Part shown: positions 1-10,887 of the stretch, piece by piece | How positions within the stretch are numbered: position 1 is the stretch's first letter | Layout: the number at the start of each line of letters is the position of its first letter | NCBI GenBank assembly: GCA_030041475.1 | Contig: JASHNU010000079.1 | Span: 112,685 to 176,684 of the forward strand | DNA length: 64,000 nucleotides | Reading direction: 5' to 3' | From: Candidatus Sulfotelmatobacter sp. | Lineage (GTDB): Bacteria > Acidobacteriota > Terriglobia > Terriglobales > Acidobacteriaceae | The notes under the pieces: generated by a model | What the model saw: the letters and a program-made list of their open reading frames with translations, nothing else | The model's database searches: none | What the model was told of the DNA's origin: nothing | Made by a program: the position numbers and the translations under genes

Positions 1-931
1 TGAAGCCGATGCTGGTCTCGTGCAGCTTGCGGCCGTGCTTGGCCGCAATGCGGTCGATCATACGCGTGGTGTTAAACGCCCGTGCAACCTCGCCCGTCCA
101 TTTCTTGCGCTCGAGAAGCCAGCGCAGCAGCACGCAGAAAATTTTGTGCGAGTCGACGAAGCTGCCATCTTCGGCGACCGCTCCGATGCGGTCGGCATCG
201 CCGTCGGTCGCCAGTCCTGCATCGCACTTTTCGCGCACCACCGTTTCCTGCAGCATCGCAATGTGCGGTTCGATCGGCTCGGGATTGATCCCGGGAAACA
301 GCGGATTGAGTTCCTGGCGGATCGCAACATACTGCACTCCGCGATCGGCAAATATCCCGGTCAGAACGCCGCGCCCGGAACCGTACATGGCGTCGACCGT
401 GAATTTGAATTTCGTCCGCGCGATCAGATCCATGTCGGCAAAGGCGCACACCGCAGCAATGTACGGCTTCTTGAGGTCAACTTCCTCAATTTCGGCTTTC
501 TCGCCTTTCGGCATCGCGCCTGCTGCAAGTTCTTCTTCAATCTTTTTCATGATCGCCGGCGTGGCCGACCCGCCGAATTTGCCTTTGTATTTCACGCCAT
601 TCCAATTCCACGGATTGTGGCTTGACGTGACCATCACTCCGCCTGCGGCCCCCTGCTGCTTCACCGCATAGGAAACTGCCGGCGTGGGTGTGTAGTCGTT
701 GGCGAGCTTCATCGGAACTCCCGCCGCGGCGATCACTTCCGCCACCACCTGCGCCGCACGTGGGGACGCAAAGCGTGCGTCATATCCCACCACCACGCCG
801 CGCAGCGGATCTTCGTGCTTCAAAACGTAAGCGGCGATCGCGCCTGCTACGCGCCGCACGTTGTCAAAGGTAAAGTCATCAGCGATGATCCCGCGCCAGC
901 CGTCGGTTCCAAATTTGATCTCTTGCGCCAT
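1..931 (-). CDS. Phosphoglucomutase/phosphomannomutase family protein, truncated by the window edge
   Basis: Reverse-strand translation from ATG at 931: MAQEIKFGTDGWRGIIADDFTFDNVRRVAGAI...GGVMVTSSHNPWNWNGVKYKG...; contains the TSSHNP phosphoserine loop. Missing from the ORF track because it has no stop inside the window. Confidence 0.93.
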   Translation of the reverse strand, partial: MAQEIKFGTDGWRGIIADDFTFDNVRRVAGAIAAYVLKHEDPLRGVVVGYDARFASPRAAQVVAEVIAAAGVPMKLANDYTPTPAVSYAVKQQGAAGGVMVTSSHNPWNWNGVKYKGKFGGSATPAIMKKIEEELAAGAMPKGEKAEIEEVDLKKPYIAAVCAFADMDLIARTKFKFTVDAMYGSGRGVLTGIFADRGVQYVAIRQELNPLFPGINPEPIEPHIAMLQETVVREKCDAGLATDGDADRIGAVAEDGSFVDSHKIFCVLLRWLLERKKWTGEVARAFNTTRMIDRIAAKHGRKLHETSIGF

Positions 932-937
932 GAATCT

Positions 938-2047
938 TTAAGTCAGTTTGTGCAGCTTCTTTTCGTCCAGATACTTCACAACCTTGCCCACGTCCTGCGC
1001 ATGTTGCCGGGTCGTGATCAGCAGCGCATCGGGCGTTTCCACTACTACCAACTCGCTCACCCCCACTGCGGCCACAAATTTTCCCGGCGCATGAACGAAG
1101 TTGCCGCGGGCATTTAAGAGGAAAGCTCCGGAACCCGCCACCAGATTGCCTTCCCGCTGATTGCTCCTGGCTACCAGATGCTCGTGCAGAGCCGTCCAGG
1201 AACCCAAGTCGTTCCATCCAAAATCCGCCGGCAGGCAAAAGATGTTGCCCGCCTGCTCGCCCTTTGCCGATCGCGGCTCGAGCACCGCATAATCCACACT
1301 GATGTTCTCGCATCTCGGATACAGCTTGCGAAACACCGTGACAAATTTGCGCGTGCCAAAAGCGGACGCGATTTCTTCCAGCAGGGGCGCAGTTTTCGGC
1401 AGATGTTCGCGCAACGCGTCGGCCAGCGTGCGCGCACTCCACAAGAACATCCCGCTATTCCAGAAATAATTGCCCGCGGCCACGAATTCAGCGGCCTTGT
1501 CGGCGTCGGGTTTCTCCGTAAACCGGCGCACCCGCAACAAGCCGTCCGTCAACGTACTGCCGGCTTCGATGTATCCGTAGCCGGTTTCCGGGCGATTCGG
1601 ACGAATTCCCAGCACGACAATATTCGCCCCTGCCGCCGCGATCTCGATCCCCCGCCGCAGCGCCTCGCGGTAGCGGCTCTCGTCGGCGATGACATGATCG
1701 GAGGGAAACATTCCGATCACCGCGTCGGGATTCTCGCGCAACAGCAAGAACGCCGCCAGTCCAATGGCCGGCGCCGTGTTTCGCCCGACCGGCTCGGCCA
1801 CCACTTGCGACTTTTCTAGCTTCGGCAGCTGCTTCAGGATCGCCGGCCGCAAATCTTCATTCGTGATGATCCACAGCCTCTTTGCAGGAGCGAGTGGCAG
1901 CAGGCGCCGCACCGTCTGCTGAATCATCGTCCGCTTTCCGTCGAGCGCCAGCAATTGCTTGGCGCGCTTCTTCCGGCTCAGCGGCCAGAAGCGCGTACCA
2001 CGCCCGCCGGCGAGAATCACGGGATAAAAATTCGAATTCTTAGTCAC
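938..2047 (-). CDS. manC: Mannose-1-phosphate guanylyltransferase
   Basis: 369 aa; VILAGGRGTRFWPLSRKKRAKQLL nucleotidyltransferase signature, FVEKP-like RRFTEKPD. Confidence 0.93.
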   Translation of the reverse strand: MTKNSNFYPVILAGGRGTRFWPLSRKKRAKQLLALDGKRTMIQQTVRRLLPLAPAKRLWIITNEDLRPAILKQLPKLEKSQVVAEPVGRNTAPAIGLAAFLLLRENPDAVIGMFPSDHVIADESRYREALRRGIEIAAAGANIVVLGIRPNRPETGYGYIEAGSTLTDGLLRVRRFTEKPDADKAAEFVAAGNYFWNSGMFLWSARTLADALREHLPKTAPLLEEIASAFGTRKFVTVFRKLYPRCENISVDYAVLEPRSAKGEQAGNIFCLPADFGWNDLGSWTALHEHLVARSNQREGNLVAGSGAFLLNARGNFVHAPGKFVAAVGVSELVVVETPDALLITTRQHAQDVGKVVKYLDEKKLHKLT

Positions 2048-2078
2048 GAGAAATCCGAGATCCGAGATCTGCGATCGC

Positions 2079-3110
2079 TCACATTCTCGTTTCCGGCTCC
2101 GGCAGCTTCTTCCCTGGCACGTAAGCTCGCAGAAACTCGATTGTCCATTGCGGACGCACGCTGACTTCGCCGACGCACGCCGGAATTACAACTGCGTCGC
2201 CCTTCGCCAGGGTGACAGGGTCGGCGCCCGGCGCCTCAATCACGCCGCAACCCTCGACCGCAACGAGAATCTGCACGGAACGTTTTCCCAAGTCGTCGCG
2301 GGTCGCAACTTTGAGCGGACTCTTCGCCTCGAACATATCCACCACAAAATAAGGAGCCGCGATCAACGGCGCATGCCGGTTCTTGCTGCCGTGCAACTCG
2401 GTCGGCGCCGGCCGCACCACCTTCCCCGATTTCACTTTCTCCTTCACCGCGGCCATGCCGTGCTTCAGATGCAGCTCGCGCGGACGCCCGTAATCATACA
2501 GGCGATAGGTGGTGTCGGACTGCTGCTGCGTCTCGACGATCACCGACCCCGGCCCCAGAGTGTGCACCGTCCCGCCTGCAACATAAATCATGTCGCCGGC
2601 ATACACATTTACCCAGTTGAGCAGGTCCTCGGCCGTCTTCTGATGAATAGACGCCTCAAGCTGCTGCACGGTCACGCCCCGCTTCAGCCCCAAGGCAATC
2701 TGCGCCCCCGGCTTAGCATGCGCCACATACCAGCATTCGGTCTTGCCCCAAGGCTCTCCGACGCGCGCGGCCTGCGCATCATCGGGATGAACCTGAACGG
2801 AAAGTTTCTCGTGCGGGAAAAGAAACTTCAGCAGCAACGGAAACCGCTTAGGGTCGCGCGCGGCCTCACCCACAAGTTCACGCTGATATTCGGCACTGAG
2901 TTGCGCCAGAGTCTTTCCGCTCAGGGGGCCGTTCGCAACTTTACAATCGTCGCCAGTCAGCCACGATTCACCGATCTTCTCCGCGAATTTGTGATTGGGA
3001 TAGATCGGCGAAAGATCCACGGTGCCCCACGGCCGCGGGTCAAATGCCGGAAGCATCAGCAATGGATAGAGATTTTCCATGTGGCACGTGCATGAGTCAG
3101 CCTTGGCCAC
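2079..3110 (-). CDS. manA: Mannose-6-phosphate isomerase, class I
   Basis: 343 aa; type I PMI features (KFLFPHEKLSVQVHPDDAQA, AGTVHTLGPG). Confidence 0.9.
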   Translation of the reverse strand: MAKADSCTCHMENLYPLLMLPAFDPRPWGTVDLSPIYPNHKFAEKIGESWLTGDDCKVANGPLSGKTLAQLSAEYQRELVGEAARDPKRFPLLLKFLFPHEKLSVQVHPDDAQAARVGEPWGKTECWYVAHAKPGAQIALGLKRGVTVQQLEASIHQKTAEDLLNWVNVYAGDMIYVAGGTVHTLGPGSVIVETQQQSDTTYRLYDYGRPRELHLKHGMAAVKEKVKSGKVVRPAPTELHGSKNRHAPLIAAPYFVVDMFEAKSPLKVATRDDLGKRSVQILVAVEGCGVIEAPGADPVTLAKGDAVVIPACVGEVSVRPQWTIEFLRAYVPGKKLPEPETRM

Positions 3111-3199
3111 GCATCTTCGCCAACAAAAAAGACCGCTCGCAAACGGAACGGCCTTCGCCGAACCTCATCATCTCCCCCAGGGTCAGTCGCCAAAGTGAT

Positions 3200-4399
3200 T
3201 TACAGCGCACCGAAAAATTTGCGCATGCGTTCCACACCGCGATCCAGTTCCGCCTTCGACGTTGCATAAGAAACGCGGATGTGATCGCCCGTGCCGAATC
3301 CTTCGCCCGGCACGGTCGCGACATGGGCTTCCCGCAACAGCCGCCCGGCCACGTCTGACGCCGACTTCAGCCCGCTTCGGCCCAGGAACGACGAAACGTT
3401 GGGGTAAGCATAGAATGCTCCCTCCGGCATGGTGCAAGTTACTCCCGGAATCGACCGCAACCCTTTCACCACGTGATCGCGCAGCTCGATATATTCGCGC
3501 CGCATGTTTTCCACACAATCCTGCGGCCCCTTCAGCGCAGCCACCGCGGCCTTCTGCACAATCGACGTAGGATTCGACGTCGACTGGCTCTGCAGCTTCG
3601 CCATGGCACTGATGACCGGCACCGGGGCCAGCGCATATCCAAGGCGCCATCCCGTCATGGCATAAGTCTTCGAGAGCGATCCCAGCACCACCATGCGCTC
3701 CTTATATTCGCGCAGCGCTCCCACGGAAAATTTCTTGCCGGTGTAATTCAGGTACACGTAACACTCGTCGGAGAGCACCCAGATGCCGCGCTGGTGCGCC
3801 AGTCGCACGACCTCGGTCATATCATCGGCGTTCATCACCGCTCCCGACGGGTTCGAGGGCGAATTTAGAATGATCACCTTGGTCCGCGGCGTAATCAGCC
3901 TCGCCACCATTTCTGCCGTAACACGGAAGCCTTGCCCCTCGTCCGTTTCCAGCAGAACGCAATTCCCGCCCGCGTAACGAACAATGTCCTTGAACGAAAC
4001 CCAGTACGGGACGGGGAGAATCACCTCGTCGCCGTGATCTACCAAAACCTGAATGGCATTGAAGAGTGCGTTCTTGCCGCCCGTGGCCGCGATCGCCTCT
4101 TCGCGCCGATAGTCGGAATCGAAGTCCACGTTATGCCGGTGCACAATCGCGTCGCGCAATTCCGCCGTCCCGGGCACGGCAGTGTACTTGGTGAAGTTGG
4201 CGTGAATCGCGCCAATGCCAGCGTCTTTGATGTGCTGCGGAGTGGCGAAGTGAGGCTCGCCAGCTCCGAAATCGACCACGTCGATCCCTTGCGAGCGCAG
4301 CTTGTCAGCCTCGGCCACTACTGCCATCGTGGCCGAAGGTTCGATGCGATTGATCCGGTCCGAAAGTTTCACGGCTTCCATGGTTTCCGTCGGGGTCAT
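3200..4399 (-). CDS. Pyridoxal phosphate-dependent aminotransferase (aspartate aminotransferase family)
   Basis: 399 aa; NSPSNPSGAV, SLSKTYAMTGWRLGY PLP-lysine motif. Confidence 0.93.
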   Translation of the reverse strand: MTPTETMEAVKLSDRINRIEPSATMAVVAEADKLRSQGIDVVDFGAGEPHFATPQHIKDAGIGAIHANFTKYTAVPGTAELRDAIVHRHNVDFDSDYRREEAIAATGGKNALFNAIQVLVDHGDEVILPVPYWVSFKDIVRYAGGNCVLLETDEGQGFRVTAEMVARLITPRTKVIILNSPSNPSGAVMNADDMTEVVRLAHQRGIWVLSDECYVYLNYTGKKFSVGALREYKERMVVLGSLSKTYAMTGWRLGYALAPVPVISAMAKLQSQSTSNPTSIVQKAAVAALKGPQDCVENMRREYIELRDHVVKGLRSIPGVTCTMPEGAFYAYPNVSSFLGRSGLKSASDVAGRLLREAHVATVPGEGFGTGDHIRVSYATSKAELDRGVERMRKFFGAL

Positions 4400-4941
4400 G
4401 CCTTCTTCTTCCTTCGTTTGGGGACTTCGATCAGCGTCGGTTCCTGCAGCTTGTACGCCGGATCGAGCTTCTCACGCAGTTTCTGCTCGACAACTTCAGG
4501 CACAAGTCCCTTGACGGGCCCACCCGCTTGTGCCACCTCCCGCACCAGGCGCGAGCTTACATACGAATACTTGTCGGCGGGCATCATGAAGACGGTTTCG
4601 AGCGTGGGCTCGAGCTTGCGGTTCATCAGCGCCATCTGCAGCTCATATTCATAGTCGCTGATGGCGCGAATCCCACGCAGTACGCACATGGCGCCAATTG
4701 ACTTTGCATACTCCACCATCAATCCATCGAAGGTATCGATGCGGACGTTGCTCAGCTCAGCCGTCAGCTGCCGCAGCATCTCCGCCCGCTCAGCCACGCT
4801 GAACATCGGGCTCTTCTCCGAATTGCGCAGAATCGCAACCACCAGCTCTTCGAAGATCTTGGCACCTCGCTGAATCAGGTCGAGGTGCCCGTTGGTGGGC
4901 GGGTCGAACGAACCAGGATAAATGGCGATGCCCTTGTTCAA
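4396..4941 (-). CDS. coaD: Pantetheine-phosphate adenylyltransferase
   Basis: 181 aa; AIYPGSFDPPTNGHLDLIQRG; overlaps the start of the aminotransferase by 4 nt. Confidence 0.95.
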   Translation of the reverse strand: MNKGIAIYPGSFDPPTNGHLDLIQRGAKIFEELVVAILRNSEKSPMFSVAERAEMLRQLTAELSNVRIDTFDGLMVEYAKSIGAMCVLRGIRAISDYEYELQMALMNRKLEPTLETVFMMPADKYSYVSSRLVREVAQAGGPVKGLVPEVVEQKLREKLDPAYKLQEPTLIEVPKRRKKKA

Positions 4942-5114
4942 TCGTCCTCACAGGAAGACCGAAGGCTCGCATGCCGCGAGCCAGCTTGAAGCAATAGGAG
5001 ATTCTATGCGGGCAGGAGCAGGGATGGCAACGTTAAGGAGCGTGTGGGGCCGGGTCTCCGATCCGGCCGGTGCGGGTCGAAGACCTGCACCCACACGAGC
5101 ATCGAACGATGAAA

Positions 5115-6215
<1,101 letters not shown>

Positions 6216-6416
6216 GGTGGCTCCTTGGTAAGACTGGCTCTGTCTAAGAGCGCTGAGAATAAGTGCTTTCTAAGTCTGGCCGGATTATAGCGTGAAATGA
6301 AAGCGAAGAAAAGGCGAATTTCGCAGATTGCGGTGGAAAACGTCCCGAAATGGGCAACGGGCGGGGGCCTCGACGTCGCGGAACATCTATAATCAGACCA
6401 ACTTCGTTGGGACGAG

Positions 6417-8144
6417 GTGGTTGTGGATCGAGATCGTGTAATCAAGCAGGTCAAAACAAACGGTATACGGTCCGGTGGCCAGCTCCTGACCGTCATTAAG
6501 CCTCTCGGTGAGGGCGGCAATGGCGCAGCCCTGCTTTGCAAAAGCGAGGACGGGAAAGAATGCGTCGTGAAACTGTATCTCCCGCCCGAGAAGCGCGAGC
6601 TGGATGAGAGAGCAATAGCGCGCTTCGAGAGCGAGATTAAGCTGACGACTACAATCCGCCATCCGAACGTGGTTAAGTCGCTCGATTCCGGCAGGCTACA
6701 GATTGGCGCCTACTCCCTTCCTTTCTACGTGATGCCACGGGCTACCAAAACTCTACGCGATTTCACCGATTCTCACGGCAACGATCCCGCCAAAATCGAG
6801 CAGAGGATGAGGATCTTCCTTCGCGCTGCGCTCGGCGTGGCCTGCCTCCACTCGAACGGCGTTTTTCACCGTAACCTCAAACCCGAGAACATCTTGATAA
6901 GCAGAGACGGCACGCCCTGGGTGGCCGATCTCGGAATCGCCCACGTCAATCCAGAGTTCGCATCGGGAGGGGTGAAGACCATGGAGAGCGAGCGCCTGCT
7001 GAACCGCGATTACTATGCCCCGGAGCAGCGGTTCGGACGGGCAACCGAGGTAGACCACCGCGCTGACATATGCGCGCTCGGCTACATTTTGTACGAGCTT
7101 CTTGCAGGCTTTCCCCCCGTCCGGAACGGTTCGCCGGCCCTATCGAAAATCAATGAAGCGTTTGCCCCGTTGGATGCCATTTTTAACAGAATGACGGCAC
7201 ACGAGCCACCAGACCGATTCGCGGTTCTTGAAGACGCGATTGAAGAGCTATCGATCGCCTTCGGGTGGATTCTGGCGACCACAAAAGGTGTTCGCCCGAT
7301 GGAAAGCGCTAACGTCCCAGCGATGGTGAAGCTGCTGAAAAGCTCAAACGAAGCCCACAGACAGCGCGGGATCATTCTGGCGATGCAATTGCGCGAGGAA
7401 GCGCTGGATGCGCTTCATCAGCTCACCGGGCACACGAGGCGCGACATCCGCAATTCGGCAGTAACTGCCCTTGGAGAGATTGCGCATCCCAGCTCCCTGC
7501 CATTCGTAGCGGGCTGCCTCTACGGCGGGAGCGGGAGAGCCTCGACCTTTCGCCCCTCTGCCGACACGGCAGCGGCGGCGATCGCCAGGTATCCCGCTGA
7601 TCTGAGGCTACAAGTCTGCGGCCAAATCTCTCAGCCAATTCGCCCACATCAGGTTCAAGAAATGCTGAAGGACATCCCGAAGGACGTAGCGTACGCTACG
7701 GTGCAAAAGCTCCACAGTGCTGAACTGTTACTGCTCGACTGGAGCGAGATCCCGCTGACGGTCCTGGCGGCTATCGACGAGGAAAGGGCGTGGCCGGATA
7801 TCGCCAAGCAGATGAGCGACGGTAAGATCGGAGGGTTTCAGGCTAGGCAATTGGTTTCGGTTCTTTCGCCGCCTCACCAACGTGAGTTCCTTGACGCCTG
7901 GATCGAACGCGAGAGGGATGGCTGGTTTTTCGACTATCTGTTCAAGGCCATTCTCGGAGCCGACATTGCACCCAAAGAGAGGGCTCAACTCCTCACGCGC
8001 TTGAGATTCAAGGTCGAGGACGCAGCGGCATTCAAGAATCAGTGGGAACTGCTCGCGAGCATTCGTGACGCTGAATCAAGGCAAGGCGGCATCGCGCCAC
8101 AACCCGACAAGATCTTCGCGCACCTCCTAGAGGAAGGGTCCTAG
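6417..8144 (+). CDS. Ser/Thr protein kinase-like protein with C-terminal HEAT-type repeats
   Basis: 575 aa; kinase fold motifs (GEGGNGAALL, VVKLY, HRNLKPENILI, VADLGIAHV, YYAPEQRFG) then HEAT-like region (RDIRNSAVTALGEIAHPSSLPFV). Confidence 0.85.
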   Translation: MVVDRDRVIKQVKTNGIRSGGQLLTVIKPLGEGGNGAALLCKSEDGKECVVKLYLPPEKRELDERAIARFESEIKLTTTIRHPNVVKSLDSGRLQIGAYSLPFYVMPRATKTLRDFTDSHGNDPAKIEQRMRIFLRAALGVACLHSNGVFHRNLKPENILISRDGTPWVADLGIAHVNPEFASGGVKTMESERLLNRDYYAPEQRFGRATEVDHRADICALGYILYELLAGFPPVRNGSPALSKINEAFAPLDAIFNRMTAHEPPDRFAVLEDAIEELSIAFGWILATTKGVRPMESANVPAMVKLLKSSNEAHRQRGIILAMQLREEALDALHQLTGHTRRDIRNSAVTALGEIAHPSSLPFVAGCLYGGSGRASTFRPSADTAAAAIARYPADLRLQVCGQISQPIRPHQVQEMLKDIPKDVAYATVQKLHSAELLLLDWSEIPLTVLAAIDEERAWPDIAKQMSDGKIGGFQARQLVSVLSPPHQREFLDAWIERERDGWFFDYLFKAILGADIAPKERAQLLTRLRFKVEDAAAFKNQWELLASIRDAESRQGGIAPQPDKIFAHLLEEGS

Positions 8145-8208
8145 ATCGGTCATCCTCGGTTCTGCAGTCCCGCCCGCATCTCGCGGGCAGGAGTGCGCGC
8201 GCCACACT

Positions 8209-9930
8209 CTACCTTTGCAGCAAATCCACTGGCGCGGTCACATCGTGAACGCGGAAATACTTGGCCAACGCCGGATACTTCCGGGCCACGGCCTCATACA
8301 TCGCATAGGCCACGCTGCGATAGGAGACATGCCCCGCCGGGGTGGTGCGCAACTCCGCGATGTAAACGGCCTCGGCGAAGTCCATCTTGAACAGCGCCCG
8401 CTTTTTGAACGCCAGCGGAATGGCGTATTGCGAATTTTCTTCTGCTTCGGCGGCCTTGCGAGCAGCCAGATTCTCCACCGTCGCCTGTGCCCGGCGCATC
8501 GCCGCCTCAAACCGGGGACGCATGCCGGCATCTTCCAGGTCCATCAGCATCTCGTATCCGTGCTGCGTGGTCGACTGCTGCATGACCTGAATGCAGCGCC
8601 GATGACGGTGCATGTCGCGGAATCCGCCTGTGTCCATGAGAATGTCGAAGCGGAACTGCTGCCCGGCGCGGAAAGCGCGCAACATTTCATCGTGCTTGCC
8701 GCGATGCCGCAGGCCCAGGTCGATAATTTCGCGCCGCCGCCGCTCGCCCGCCACCTGCACCGCCTGCCGAATCTGCCGGTAGGAATAATGGCTGTGCTCG
8801 TAGAGCAGCGTGGTCGCAATTTCCACTTCCAGCGGCTCGTCGTCGAGCAGGTCCACAATCGCTTTCGACGGCGCCAACTGCTCGTGCCGCATCAGCTCGC
8901 GTGCCGCCTGCCGCAACTCGCGCCGCGTGGCCATCTCATACTCGTTCGGATCGGCATATTTCACCAGCGTCGGCGCCACGCGGACCTCGCGTAGCAATTC
9001 CTGCTCCGCCCGCGCACCCAGCTCCGGATTCGCCGCGCGAATCTGCTCCACCAGCGCGCGCAGGGAATCGGCATTCACGTTGTAGGCCGGTCCTGTCGCC
9101 GCCTTCTTCAACGATTCGCCCAGCACGCGCACTTCTTTGTGCGTATGCGAGAGCAGATGGGCGACCTGCATTTCCAAAGTTCGCGCGTTCACGATCTCGC
9201 CCAAAGAAGTATTCGTGGCCAGCGGCAGCAGGTAGCGGGTGATGTCGAATGCCCGCGCCTTCAGCGTGCGCTCGTACGTCTCCTGCTTCATATCGGCGGG
9301 CTTGGGCGTAATGCTGATCAGGTAATCGGTCATCACCGCCGAGAGCGATTCGTACTCAGCGAAGAGAAAATCCATCGTCTCGCGATAGAGCCTGCGGGCT
9401 TCGTCGTCGGCGCCAAAGTCCGGCGTGTAATACCCGCTCTTTTTGAAGTCCTGATAGCGCGTCGAGCGCTCCTGCCCGTCCCAGCGCTGCTCGTCGGCCA
9501 GCTCGATCGCTGCCAGAATCGAAAGCCGCTCGACCGCCAGCGCAATGTGCGCCAGGTCGGCAATCGAACGATGCCCGTACTGGAAATAAAAAGTGTTGAG
9601 GAACTTCTCCGCCTTCTGCGAACTGATCTCGCGCAGCGACTCTTTCATCGACAGCGCCGACCGCGAATACTTCGCCATCGCGTAAGCCTGAATCTCCGGC
9701 TCCACGCCGAAAACGGCAAAGACTTCGGTAGAAGGTTCAGCGGCCGACGCGGACGCCGCGTCGGGCGTGGGGTTCGCCGCTGGAGCAGCATTGTCTGCCC
9801 CCGGTTTTTCCGCCCAGGCCCGCTGCGGCGAACGGTGCCCGGACCCGCCGGAAATGGGCACTACGCTCGCTGAATTCTTGTTGGAGGTTTCGGGCATCAC
9901 GATAACTTCATTCGCCGCATTTTGAGCCAT
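8209..9930 (-). CDS. Tandem ThyX-like (FAD-dependent thymidylate synthase family) protein
   Basis: 573 aa; two ThyX-like halves: N-half HRSIADLAHIA...ERSTRYQDF, C-half HYSYRQIRQ...DMHRHRRCIQVMQQSTTQHG. Confidence 0.8.
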   Translation of the reverse strand: MAQNAANEVIVMPETSNKNSASVVPISGGSGHRSPQRAWAEKPGADNAAPAANPTPDAASASAAEPSTEVFAVFGVEPEIQAYAMAKYSRSALSMKESLREISSQKAEKFLNTFYFQYGHRSIADLAHIALAVERLSILAAIELADEQRWDGQERSTRYQDFKKSGYYTPDFGADDEARRLYRETMDFLFAEYESLSAVMTDYLISITPKPADMKQETYERTLKARAFDITRYLLPLATNTSLGEIVNARTLEMQVAHLLSHTHKEVRVLGESLKKAATGPAYNVNADSLRALVEQIRAANPELGARAEQELLREVRVAPTLVKYADPNEYEMATRRELRQAARELMRHEQLAPSKAIVDLLDDEPLEVEIATTLLYEHSHYSYRQIRQAVQVAGERRRREIIDLGLRHRGKHDEMLRAFRAGQQFRFDILMDTGGFRDMHRHRRCIQVMQQSTTQHGYEMLMDLEDAGMRPRFEAAMRRAQATVENLAARKAAEAEENSQYAIPLAFKKRALFKMDFAEAVYIAELRTTPAGHVSYRSVAYAMYEAVARKYPALAKYFRVHDVTAPVDLLQR

Positions 9931-10104
9931 GAGTGTTGGAATGTTAATCGCCGGCCTTGTGAATTAGCAATGCAAGTTTCGGCACGTTGCGTGTGGGTCC
10001 GGAGCTTTGATCCGGACAAGTCGAGCGCCGCTCGACGGATTTAGCCTCACCGCCGAGTATAATCTTGCGTTCTACATTGCACTCGAACATCCCGGGAGCC
10101 CCTT

Positions 10105-10848
10105 ATGTCCCTTTCCGGCCACATCGCCTTCGTCACCGGCGCCTCGCAAGGCATCGGACGCACTTGCGCTCTCCGTCTAGCTAAAGACGGAGCGGCGCTC
10201 GCCGTCGCCGCCCGCAATCAGGAAAAGCTGCACGAACTGGTTAGCGAAATCACTGCCGCCGGCGGTCAAGCTACCGCCTTCCCGCTCGACGTGGCCGACG
10301 AAGAGCAAATCAAGTCTGTCGTCAAGGCCGCCACCGCGCAATTCGGCAAAATCGACATTCTCGTCAACAACGCGGGTATCACGCGCGACCAGCTCGTCAT
10401 GCGCATGAAACGCGCCGACTGGGACGCGGTGCTCCAGACTAATCTCACCTCCGCTTATCTCTGCGTCCAGCAAGTCATTAGTTCCATGCTCAAACAGCGC
10501 TGGGGACGCATCATTAACATCACGAGCGTTTTTGGTCAGATGGGTCAGGCGGGGCAGGCCAACTACGCCGCGTCGAAGGCTGGACTCATCGGCCTTACTA
10601 TGGCGATTGCCCGCGAAGTCGGCTCGCGTAACATAACCTGTAACGCAGTCGCCCCGGGCTTCATCGAAACGCCTATGACGACGGTTCTCGGCGAGGAGTT
10701 CAAGCAGACCGCCGTTAAGCAGATTCCGCTCGGGAGGGTCGGATCGCCGGATGATGTCGCAGCCGCAGTTGCGTTTCTCGCATCGGATGAAGCGTCCTAC
10801 ATCACCGGCCACGTGCTCAACGTGAACGGCGGCATGCTGATGGGATAA
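10105..10848 (+). CDS. fabG: 3-oxoacyl-[acyl-carrier-protein] reductase (SDR)
   Basis: 247 aa; TGASQGIGR, NNAGITRDQLVMRMK, YAASKAGLIG, NVNGGMLMG. Confidence 0.95.
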   Translation: MSLSGHIAFVTGASQGIGRTCALRLAKDGAALAVAARNQEKLHELVSEITAAGGQATAFPLDVADEEQIKSVVKAATAQFGKIDILVNNAGITRDQLVMRMKRADWDAVLQTNLTSAYLCVQQVISSMLKQRWGRIINITSVFGQMGQAGQANYAASKAGLIGLTMAIAREVGSRNITCNAVAPGFIETPMTTVLGEEFKQTAVKQIPLGRVGSPDDVAAAVAFLASDEASYITGHVLNVNGGMLMG

Positions 10849-10887
10849 ACCTTTCACCAGAGAGGGCACAGAGATCACAGAGGAATC

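Noticed and set aside
2148-3095. 315-aa + strand ORF opposite manA
   Set aside because: Antisense shadow ORF in GC-rich DNA; manA on the other strand is clearly the real gene.
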